A DNA stretch of 64,000 bases from Coniochaeta sp. PMI_546 (Eukaryota > Ascomycota > Sordariomycetes > Coniochaetales > Coniochaetaceae): positions 1,112,606 to 1,176,605 of the forward strand of contig MU271144.1 of assembly GCA_021432605.1 (NCBI GenBank). The letters are read 5' to 3'. This document shows, one piece after another, positions 34,932 through 43,241 of this stretch. Position numbers and translations under genes: made by a program. Position 1 is the first letter of the stretch; each line of letters begins with the position of its first letter. The notes below the pieces were generated by a model. That model had not been told where the DNA came from and did not search any database. It worked only from the letters and a program-made list of their open reading frames with translations.

Positions 34932-36878
34932 CTATCGACCCTCGATACGCGCAGCGTCTCTGCACATGAAAGAACCCGTATCATCATTCTGGTCCGACAG
35001 TCCGAGTTTAGACATGAACCAGCTCTTCGCAGATGACGACGAACCAGTTGACGAATCGCTCTTCCAGCTCACACTAGAGTCCGGCCCCTTGACATTCGAC
35101 AGCCTCTTTTGGAGCGAGAATCTTTTCAGCCGGGGGGTCTCTGACTTCTTGTCCTTTCCACTGCCGCTCTCGCTTTCTCCTAGCTCCCGACGGCGAATGT
35201 CATCCTTCGAGGGTTGCCGACGCTCGGAGCGCTCTTCGATTGGCACCGCGAAGTACGAGAGGTCACGCTCCGTTGGGGGTGCGGAGCTCGTGAAACCCGC
35301 CTTTCGCTCCCTATAGGGCTTGGTCGGAGTTGGTGCCGAACGAGGGGATATCAGATTGTCATCATCGTCCTTCTCGTCATATCGTCTCCGAGAGGCATGG
35401 CGCGGTTGCGGCGGCAATGAATAGTGGAGCCGTGATTCCTTGCTTTGCCCCTTGTTGGGAGTCACCACCGGACCTGGCAAGCTGTCGTTGCCGTCCTCCA
35501 TGCAGCTGAGACGGCCGTGGATGCGAGACTGGTGCGGCGTTGGCGGATTAATGGAGGACCGCGTCTGAATCCGACCATCGTTGGCTGGCTTTTGAGGCGT
35601 TGCACGTTCATGACAGGATGTGGACTGTGTTATCACACCGTATTTCATCAGCAGGCGGTTCTGTACGGTTAGAGGGTTCGGAACGGCCGCCGTGTTTGGA
35701 AGCGTGACCTCTTGGTCCCGCCACTGCGCAAGAGGATCACCGTCTGGATAGAGCTCCTTAGCCAGCTGGACCCAAGCCTGGCCAACCACCGGACCGGAGT
35801 ACGTCCTTTCTTGCCAGCTCGTGTCGACGGGCACAGTTGATGGGTCGACAAGGCCAGGCTCTTGATCTTTCCGGCGCTGATAGTCTTGCTCTGCCAAGCA
35901 TCGCGCGTAGGCAACATTGGGATGCTCTCCGCGGAAGAGGGGTTCACCTCTGTCTTCGCGGTTCAGAGCTCGAGAGCGGTGCTGCTTTGTGGTTGGATTA
36001 TGCTCCAGGTCTTGCCGCTCTAACTGCGCTACAAGATTGTCAAATACCTTGTCACTTCTTTCACACGCCTCTTTCGACTTTGCCCTGGGAATAATAGGGG
36101 CAGAGTACATACTGAAGGTCTCCAGCTTCTTGCGCTTATGTCGTTCATGATCCTCGATAACCTCCCAATCAATGCCTTCTCTATGAGTCCAAGGCTCAGG
36201 CATATGCAGCTTGGGATCGTGAGGTGGCGTATAGCTTCCTGGACCTTCCACTTTCTGGCGCTTTTCCTCTTCGCGACTGTCCATGACTCTGTTCCGCAGA
36301 TTAGTGCCTCGTCGATTCACTCCAGGTTCAGGGGTAGGCTCCTTACCTTGGTCAGCCTGGCACCAAGTCAGCCTGGTGTGGATGGATTCAGACTTAGGTC
36401 GGGATGACGAGCGAAGGCACGGGGAAGCCTCTATGGCAGCGAGCCTCTTCTGCCGGGCTTCTTCGTCTATTTGTGCGAGCCGCTTTCGTAAATCTTCCTC
36501 CTGCTCCTCGAGGCTGTCCCAGTCAACTTTCTGATCCCACACTTGTATGCCATAGGTTTCGGATAGCTCACGCTGAGCCGGTCCGGGCCTTATCAGCGTG
36601 TCGCCCGCCGATGGAGAGATATCTCGGCCACTTCTGTGGATGTTCTGAGGCGAAGTTCGGAGCCTCTTTTCGATACACTTCGGACACAAGTTGGGATCCG
36701 GATCGTCTAGCTCGATCGCCCTAACAGAGGCACAATACTCTGGGTTTGAGTCGCCGCCAATTTTTTTGTACCATGGCTTGGGTGCTGCCCATCTCGCCTG
36801 CTGCACGTCGCAGGGAATGATAGTCCCCAAGACCCAATGGTGGCATACTTGCGACTTCTGGATGTTTCTGAAACACAT
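34932..36878 (-). CDS. Unknown protein with an N-terminal cysteine cluster
   Basis: Single-exon gene, 648 aa. The first 70 residues carry Cys at 2, 12, 23, 49, 65 and 68, ending in LCPKC, together with His13-His14. This looks like a zinc-binding module, though not one I can name. The rest is charged and probably disordered, with a short predicted coiled coil at about 115-150 (LEEQEEDLRKRLAQIDEEARQ region) and a Ser-rich basic C-terminus. No membrane segment or catalytic motif is seen. The long single open frame with normal codon use supports it as real. It is divergent from the UIM gene, 552 bp away. I do not recognise the family beyond its likely restriction to fungi. Confidence 0.75.
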   Translation of the reverse strand: MCFRNIQKSQVCHHWVLGTIIPCDVQQARWAAPKPWYKKIGGDSNPEYCASVRAIELDDPDPNLCPKCIEKRLRTSPQNIHRSGRDISPSAGDTLIRPGPAQRELSETYGIQVWDQKVDWDSLEEQEEDLRKRLAQIDEEARQKRLAAIEASPCLRSSSRPKSESIHTRLTWCQADQGKEPTPEPGVNRRGTNLRNRVMDSREEEKRQKVEGPGSYTPPHDPKLHMPEPWTHREGIDWEVIEDHERHKRKKLETFSMYSAPIIPRAKSKEACERSDKVFDNLVAQLERQDLEHNPTTKQHRSRALNREDRGEPLFRGEHPNVAYARCLAEQDYQRRKDQEPGLVDPSTVPVDTSWQERTYSGPVVGQAWVQLAKELYPDGDPLAQWRDQEVTLPNTAAVPNPLTVQNRLLMKYGVITQSTSCHERATPQKPANDGRIQTRSSINPPTPHQSRIHGRLSCMEDGNDSLPGPVVTPNKGQSKESRLHYSLPPQPRHASRRRYDEKDDDDNLISPRSAPTPTKPYRERKAGFTSSAPPTERDLSYFAVPIEERSERRQPSKDDIRRRELGESESGSGKDKKSETPRLKRFSLQKRLSNVKGPDSSVSWKSDSSTGSSSSAKSWFMSKLGLSDQNDDTGSFMCRDAARIEGR

Positions 36879-37430
36879 TGTGCTAACGTTCGCGAGCGAT
36901 AGGTGTTCGTTTTGTTGCGTTGGTGAAAGTAGTCAAAGGCCAAGGTATATGATGAGTCAAACACAATTCGTCTGCAGGACAGATACAGATGGCCAGACAC
37001 TTTATACAATGCATGAAGGACGCTTGAGGTTTGGCACTGAAAGGAGAAAGGCCTTCTCCCAGAGACAATGTCTTGCTGCCCCTGAAGATCAAAGAGCACA
37101 TAGTCATTGTTCAGGTAAGGCCGCTCATTGCGGGTAATTGTGCTTTCATTTCCTTGTCTACGTTCAGACACAAAAACCATACTGCTCCTGTTATGCACTC
37201 ATGTCTTGAACAACGGCGCTGAGATGAACAGACACATTGTGTCACTAAATCAAAGCTGAATTCTAATACCTCCATTCTAGGCACACGATGTTGTTATAAG
37301 AATGGGAGTGAGGATTGGCCACTCATGAGTTAGGACGTCAAACTTGTATTGACCGAATTCATACTCTTCAGATAAACTTACATATCTCTGCCCCAATCAT
37401 CTATACTACTCTTTACACCAATCGTTAGCT
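36879..37430. other. Divergent promoter region of two orphan genes
   Basis: 552 bp between the start codons of the cysteine-cluster gene and the UIM gene. No distinctive element was identified. Confidence 0.55.
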
Positions 37431-38921
37431 ATGTCAGGCCGTCTTAGCCGCATGTTTAACCGAATCAAGGGGTTTGGCAGGGGCAACAATGATCCAGGCT
37501 CCGACTCCGATTCTGGGGAATACCAACCTGACAAGCCACGACGCGAGACTCGCTGGGCGCATGTTGCGTCCGAACGCTACGGAAGGGACAGATCTCGAGA
37601 TCTGACCCGGAATTATAGGCAACCATCTCCGACTGCATCCAGCCGAAGCCAGTATCCACGTTCCAGAGGCTCTGAAGTCTCTATAGGAACAATGGAACAA
37701 CAGTCTTACGGCCCCGGTGTTATTGGGCTCGGAATATCTTACGGCCAAGATTCTCAGCAGGAAATGCAAAGCCATCAACCATACCCCAGCCTGTCCTCGC
37801 AGAATAACCCATCGTCGAGAACAAGGACGGAGAAACCCCTGCCCTATTCTAAAGCTCAGCGGCAGCATCGCGTCACAAATACGGATACATCACAGATGCC
37901 TCGCCCTCCTGCACCAGCCTCAGCACATTTCTACCATCCAGTGGAAGCAGAGTCCAGTGAAACGCCTCTACTCCGTACGTCAGATGTCAGTAGCCGTCCA
38001 GCGTCGCCGCCCGGCATACCAACCTGCCACACGGGATCGCCGGTGGACACCTCAGAGGAGGCCATGGAGATTGCCATGAATCGAAAGGAAGCGCTTGATT
38101 GCCTTAGAGGTACCATTCCTGCGCGGGTTTTCACTATGCCTGACTTCGCCGAGTGGCGGTCGAGCAAGACGCCCAGGGAAGCTAGAAATCTTGCGAACGC
38201 AGCTGGTTTGACGTACCAAGATTTTTATCGCTTTATCCCCAGAACACAATTTGGGCTGGCGCCTGAGAGGCAGAAGCGACTACCGCCACAACACGCACAG
38301 GTCCCGATGAAAGCGGTAAGGACAGACTCGATGAGGGTCAGATTGGAGGAGATGAAGGGGCTGATGAAGCAAACACAAGACACAGACCAGAAGCCATCCT
38401 CGAAGCCATCTCCATCGTCACGACTGCCCATTTCCGCAGGCCACCGCAGTCGGCGGGTTGCGAAGCCCCAGATGCCAACGCCTAGGCGGCCGATGGTCAA
38501 CGGACGTGAGCTCGCACCTCCAAAGACTACGGAAGAAGAAGATGCCGACTTACAGGCAGCCATTGCAGCCTCGCTGGCTGACATTGCGGAGCAGAAGAGG
38601 AGGCCAAGGTCTCGACTGCCGCGCCTTGTCCGACCGAACATGCCATGGATGGCAACTGAACACACCGGGTATGTATCGTCCACGGAGAGACCGCCGCATC
38701 GTGCCCAGGAACAGACTGCGGGTTCCTCTCGGGTCCAGAACTCTCGACGTCACCTCCCAGACAGGCCAACGCATTCGCCGCCACTCGTGCCGCATTGGGC
38801 TGCAGATAATTCGACACAGCCGCCACAGATTCCACGAAGATCTTCTCGTCGTGGAAATCCTCGGGATCCCACAACCGGAGAGTATCTATCTGAGGACGCT
38901 TGGAACTCGCAAATCTTTTAA
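37431..38921 (+). CDS. Orphan protein with a ubiquitin-interacting motif
   Basis: Single-exon gene, 496 aa, starting MSGRLSRMFNRIKGFGRG. Most of it is low in complexity and rich in Ser, Pro and Arg. A conserved-looking block at about 205-275 (MNRKEALDCLRG ... DFYRFIPRTQFG) may be a small helical domain. Residues 369-384 (EEDADLQAAIAASLAD) fit the ubiquitin-interacting motif: acidic start, Leu, then Ala-hydrophobic-x-x-Ser-Leu-x-Asp. A single UIM of this quality suggests binding to ubiquitin or ubiquitinated partners; nothing else in the sequence says what the protein does. The C-terminus (DPTTGEYLSEDAWNSQIF) also looks constrained. Confidence 0.8.
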   Translation: MSGRLSRMFNRIKGFGRGNNDPGSDSDSGEYQPDKPRRETRWAHVASERYGRDRSRDLTRNYRQPSPTASSRSQYPRSRGSEVSIGTMEQQSYGPGVIGLGISYGQDSQQEMQSHQPYPSLSSQNNPSSRTRTEKPLPYSKAQRQHRVTNTDTSQMPRPPAPASAHFYHPVEAESSETPLLRTSDVSSRPASPPGIPTCHTGSPVDTSEEAMEIAMNRKEALDCLRGTIPARVFTMPDFAEWRSSKTPREARNLANAAGLTYQDFYRFIPRTQFGLAPERQKRLPPQHAQVPMKAVRTDSMRVRLEEMKGLMKQTQDTDQKPSSKPSPSSRLPISAGHRSRRVAKPQMPTPRRPMVNGRELAPPKTTEEEDADLQAAIAASLADIAEQKRRPRSRLPRLVRPNMPWMATEHTGYVSSTERPPHRAQEQTAGSSRVQNSRRHLPDRPTHSPPLVPHWAADNSTQPPQIPRRSSRRGNPRDPTTGEYLSEDAWNSQIF

Positions 38922-40284
38922 ATGAGGACCAGACCCTGGCGAGTGCTCAAGCGGCTTTGGTATCCAGGTAAGTGCCTGGTAGTTTCCTTCACTTTCAAAC
39001 AGCAAGTGCTAGTTTGCTGTTGCGATGTAACTCTCATTATGCTCGCTAGTGCGAGCGAATCTCCCGCACTTGCTGTCTTGGTCAACAAATCAGGAACTTC
39101 CTTTGTGCTATCCCTTTATACCAAGTTCTTGTGGAGTCTCCAGCTGCTTGCTATCACTCCTCAAAAGAGCCAGGTCATCTATGCACGGCGTCCTTCTGAT
39201 CTCTCGTTCTCACGCTCCCTTATCATCAAGTTTCCTGATTTCCGTTATCATTTGTAAACCGGCGTTGGATCGAAGATGACAGTAAGATATAGGTAGGAGT
39301 TCTGCTTGATAGTACATGATAGCAAATAGATATCTCTCTTCCGTCCTCAGCTGTTCATCCCTGTACGATATGTGAAGTTATTCCACCACTCTCTAAGACT
39401 CTACTCTCGAAAAAAGTTGACGTACCTGTTACTCATCAAGGCTCGTTGAAGAGAAAAACAATTTGTGACCGAACAACCATAGTTATACCCGTGATCTACC
39501 AATTCCAGGTTCTTCAGAATATACCCAGCTTGGAAATACACTTTGACGTGTGTCTATTAAGACCTCTCTTTCCAAAGCACTGGAGCATATTTCTGAGCGT
39601 TTCCACACTTGTCGTACAAGTAGATCATAATATCCTGAAGACCTGGCTTGCCGTCTTTTGATGTCCTGATCCCGGGCATAAGCTGCTCGCCCTTTACCAT
39701 CCACTCTGCCTTGTATGACTAAACCACAAGGGTCGCCACTATACCAGATTCTAATTTCTTGTAATTGAGGTTAGGGAGGCTGATTGCCGTCAACTGCCCG
39801 ACAAGGACATCGAGTCCCAAGGGAGAAGGGGGGGAGGGGGGTCAAACCGTGGCGTGCATCGTTAGTCTTACAAGGGAAACACAATTACCCCTTTTTGACC
39901 AAGTTTTGGATTGCATCTCCCTCTCAGATGCATGTCAGAGTGCAAACTGAAAAAAACCATGTTAATATTAGATTCGATGGAGCAATGCACATAGAGTAAC
40001 ACAAGGCGATCAGAGTGCGTAGGTCACGAGCGAAGGTGCAAAGGAACATGATTTCAGAACAGTCCATTTATTTTAATCAGGAAAAGGTAGCGAGAGAGAA
40101 TATAGACAAAACAGACTAATGGTACAAGATTGTGTATAGTTACAATTATAGAACAATAGCTCGATCTTTCGAAGAAGCACACCGTATTGCAACAATCTGA
40201 CAACTGTCCCAGCTTTCACGAGCTCTCGCTTGGTGAAAACTGCTCTCCTCACAAAGGTGCCATCATGGGAAGACAAGAAGATGC
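38922..40284. other. Convergent intergenic region with a G-rich tract
   Basis: 1.36 kb between convergent genes. A G-run cluster at 39821-39841 (GGG, then seven G, then six G) could form a quadruplex. A 111-codon ORF directly after the UIM gene (38922-39257) has no recognisable motif. Confidence 0.5.
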
Positions 40285-41002
40285 CTAGGCAGAGCCCAAG
40301 ATATTAAGGATGTTCAGGTTGAAGAGAGGGCCAAGGGATGTCAAAATCTGCGTAAGCAGCCGGGTGACCGGGGTGAGGGCGGGAATGCTCGAAGCTAACG
40401 AAAAGTTAGTAACCCAGGATACTGATAGAACGCCATGGAGCCAAAGACATACAGGTAACAGTGGAAAGCTGGGTCACGAGCGTGGCAACCGCGTTGAACA
40501 GACGAGCCAACAGGCTAGCGAGATCTGCGATCTGGCTGAGGTTCAGGCCGCCAACAGGCAGTCCGGATGTGATGCTTTGGAGAGGAGCCAACAAGCTCTG
40601 GAGTTGAGTAAGCTGGCCCGTCAGCACAGGGGCAACGCTGGTGAGGTTGCCTCCAGCTCCAGTGAGAGTTCCATCTGAATCAAGGCGTGTCAGTCAAGCC
40701 AGGGTGGTTTGTGGGCGAGGAGACTACGTACCGATGGACTGGACCAGCTGGACGACATTGGTCACCAGGACAGACAGTTGGCCCAGCTGCGGGACGTCTG
40801 TGATGTCGCCAGAGCCAGAGCTGCCCGACGAACCGCTGCCCGAAGAACCGAGGAGGCCGTCGAGAAGGCCGCGCTCGGCAACCTCAGACTTGGCGGGAGC
40901 GCCGACAATCGCCCTGACGTCCTTCTCTGCGACGGCTGGTGCAGCAAGAGTGCTCTGCATGAAGCAGGCCAAGGGGAGGAGGGTGAACAGAGATGCCTTC
41001 AT
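40285..41002 (-). CDS. Secreted leucine-rich protein without cysteine
   Basis: Exons 41002-40732, 40674-40453 and 40394-40285; introns are 57 and 58 nt (GTACGT and GTATGT donors; the second has a CTAAC branch). The product is 200 aa. A strong signal peptide (about 1-20, cut after STLA) is followed by a basic/acidic stretch, a Ser-Gly spacer (about 52-66), and then a long run of amphipathic Leu/Val-rich segments to the end. The mature part has no Cys, Trp, Tyr, His or Met. This argues against a hydrophobin or a disulfide-rich effector and for a surface-active or wall-associated helical protein, loosely like hydrophobic-surface-binding proteins. A TATAAA on the minus strand lies at 41151-41156, about 150 bp upstream. 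Function unknown. Confidence 0.82.
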
Positions 41003-42436
41003 TTTGAGGAGTTGATTGAATTGTTCTTGAGAGAGAGTAGAGAAGATTGAAGATTAAAGATTATTGTGATGAAGTTTTGAAGTGATGCTTGACTTTGAAC
41101 TGTTTGCCTGCTTGTCAACGGATGAGTTATGACGGGGCAAGAGGCCTGATTTTATATTCATTCGGCCTGCTATTCTGATCCCTTGAATCTCTCATGATGC
41201 TGATCGTTCGGCGGGACTCGTTGTTTCCTTATTCCCATGACGTCGATTCAATACCCTACGGCATGGGTTGTGTTTCAACACCGTTCATCGTCATCTGGGG
41301 CTTCATTGCGTGCGAAGTTGACTATTCCCAACGTTCGTGATGTGTTGCAGTGTATTGTGGTATAGTATGCCGACATCCCGCTAGCAATGGCAGTTGGAAT
41401 GTCAATCCCACAAAAGGGGTATTTGTGACGCGGTAGCTGCCCTTCTGTCTGAGACAATATTTAGACTTAAGACCGCTGTTACATGAGGTGGCTACCGAAG
41501 GGAACCAATAATACACAAGTGATCAGCATACTTGCCCTTGCTGCCCCGAACTGAAGATCGTCGTTCTGCAATCGGAAAGGCATCGCTGGAAGACATGCAG
41601 TTTCTATGCCAATGACGATGTGGCCTTGTTAACTGGCATTTGCACCTGGAACAAGCTCCGCTTGGGCAGGGCGATCAACAGTCATCATTTCAGCTTTATT
41701 TTCATTTCAAGTAGACTTACTGAGTAGAGGCAATTGTTGACAACAACAAAGCTGGTGTACCATGACGTCCAGAAAGCTGACTTGCAGAAAGGTCCAGCAA
41801 ACTCGTGGCCCAATACCATACGCAGGGACGCCTTGTCAATAATTGGTACGGAAACTTCCAACAGTCTCTGACGGTACATCGGGTTTAGACCATGTCTCGA
41901 CGATTAGTCGCTGCCGGGACGCCAGTACAAACCTCCGTCGGCCTGTCAATCTATGACGATCCGGCCACTAGGCACGCTTGAGGCTTCGGTCGTGGCGTTG
42001 AGGACAAGAATAGTCCCAGCAAAATCAGTTGCGTGCTCTGATTCTCGGCCGTAACTCCAAGAACCGTGCTCGGCATGTCCCTTTAGGCTCGTGAGACTAA
42101 ACTTTGTAAAGACTAAAGCTGTCGCCACTCTAGACTACCCTGTAGGGACAACGGGCGATGCATATGGTAGGAGGACCCCGGAACTGGGTTGATGTCCGAA
42201 ACGGTTAATCTTCCGTACGGGAGCCAACGCCACCCGCACAGCTCCGAGAGCGACCCTGAACGTCATCACATCACCGCTAGCACCGCAGCTAACGAGCTTT
42301 AAGTTGCGTAATGGCGGCTTTGCTTGAGGGTCAAGAGCTAGGTATGACAGTAGAGTCAATGTGGATATGGCTTTCAACTGGAATGCTAAGGAAGAACGAA
42401 ACGCGAAGAGGCAAGTAAGGTCACCCAAGAGGCCAC
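41003..42436. other. Intergenic: promoter of secreted protein and UCH 3' region
   Basis: 1.43 kb. The TATAAA (minus strand, 41151-41156) serves the secreted-protein gene. The remaining ORFs are under 100 codons with no recognisable motif. Confidence 0.5.
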
Positions 42437-43241
42437 TTAAGTTGATCGGGGTGCCAGAGCGATGCAGCTAAAGCGAAGATCACTACCGCCGCCGGCTGTC
42501 TCGATGTTCATAACCCTCCTCAGCCCCAGATCGAGTGCGCGAGGGCTCAAGAGATCTTCGTCATCGCCAAGTAGACCACGATCCAGCGGACCTTTCCTGG
42601 ACCCCTCCAGCTCCCACAGATGACCGTCGTCTGCCTTGACGAATGCCACGAAGTGCTGGCCGAGCTTGTAGTCCTGCCGGAGGGCGGGCGGCTCGGTGTC
42701 GCCCAACGTAGCTACAGACTGGTGCGCATCCTCGAACTCGTGACTGTCGTAGAGCATCTGGGCGCGATCCGCCATAGTCAGCGGAATTGCATCGGCGCGC
42801 AGCTTCTCGAGTGTGGTTCCCGGAAGGATGAACTTGGAAGCCGGGCCATTGATTGCACAGTGAAGCAGGCCGATAGAGCCACACGCCTCGCCGATGGTCT
42901 GCTTGAACCAGATGACTGATTCTTGATCTCCCGAGAGAGTGTAGTCGGTCATGGTGGAGTCCTCGCGCTCACGGTCTCTAGCCCAGGCATCAGTGAAAGG
43001 CATGATGACGAGGAGGGCGTAAACTAGACGAGGAATATGTGCTAGCATCTCGGGCTCGTCTAGTGAGTAGACGTCGTAGAACTGTAGATCCTCAGATAGA
43101 CCCAGTCTCTTGGCCAAGGCATTCATGACCTCCGGGTTGTTCTCTATGTGTAAGTTAGTCTAACGCAGTTATCACCGGAAATGGGTGTCTTTGGCGAACG
43201 GGTAACCGACCCAGGATGGTAAAGTACTTCATTTCCGCCAT
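42437..43241 (-). CDS. Ubiquitin carboxyl-terminal hydrolase, UCH-L3 type (peptidase C12)
   Basis: Exons 43241-43211 and 43143-42437. The 67-nt intron has a less usual GTCGGT donor but an ACTAAC branch, and joins TIL to ENNPEV, giving the family N-terminus. The protein is 245 aa. Key residues are Gln92 (oxyanion) and Cys98 in KQTIGEACGS, and His174 in GQHFVAFV. The third triad position, Asp in human UCH-L3 (YELDGR), is Glu190 here (WELEGSRKGP). The C-terminus DLRFSCIALAP is typical. These enzymes free ubiquitin from small adducts and precursors in the cytosol. The Asp-to-Glu change may be a fungal habit rather than a loss of activity. Confidence 0.93.

Noticed and set aside
38922-38990. GAGTGCTCAAGCGGC, reminiscent of a Ser/Leu tRNA start
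   Set aside because: No acceptor-stem complement and no B box at the right distance.
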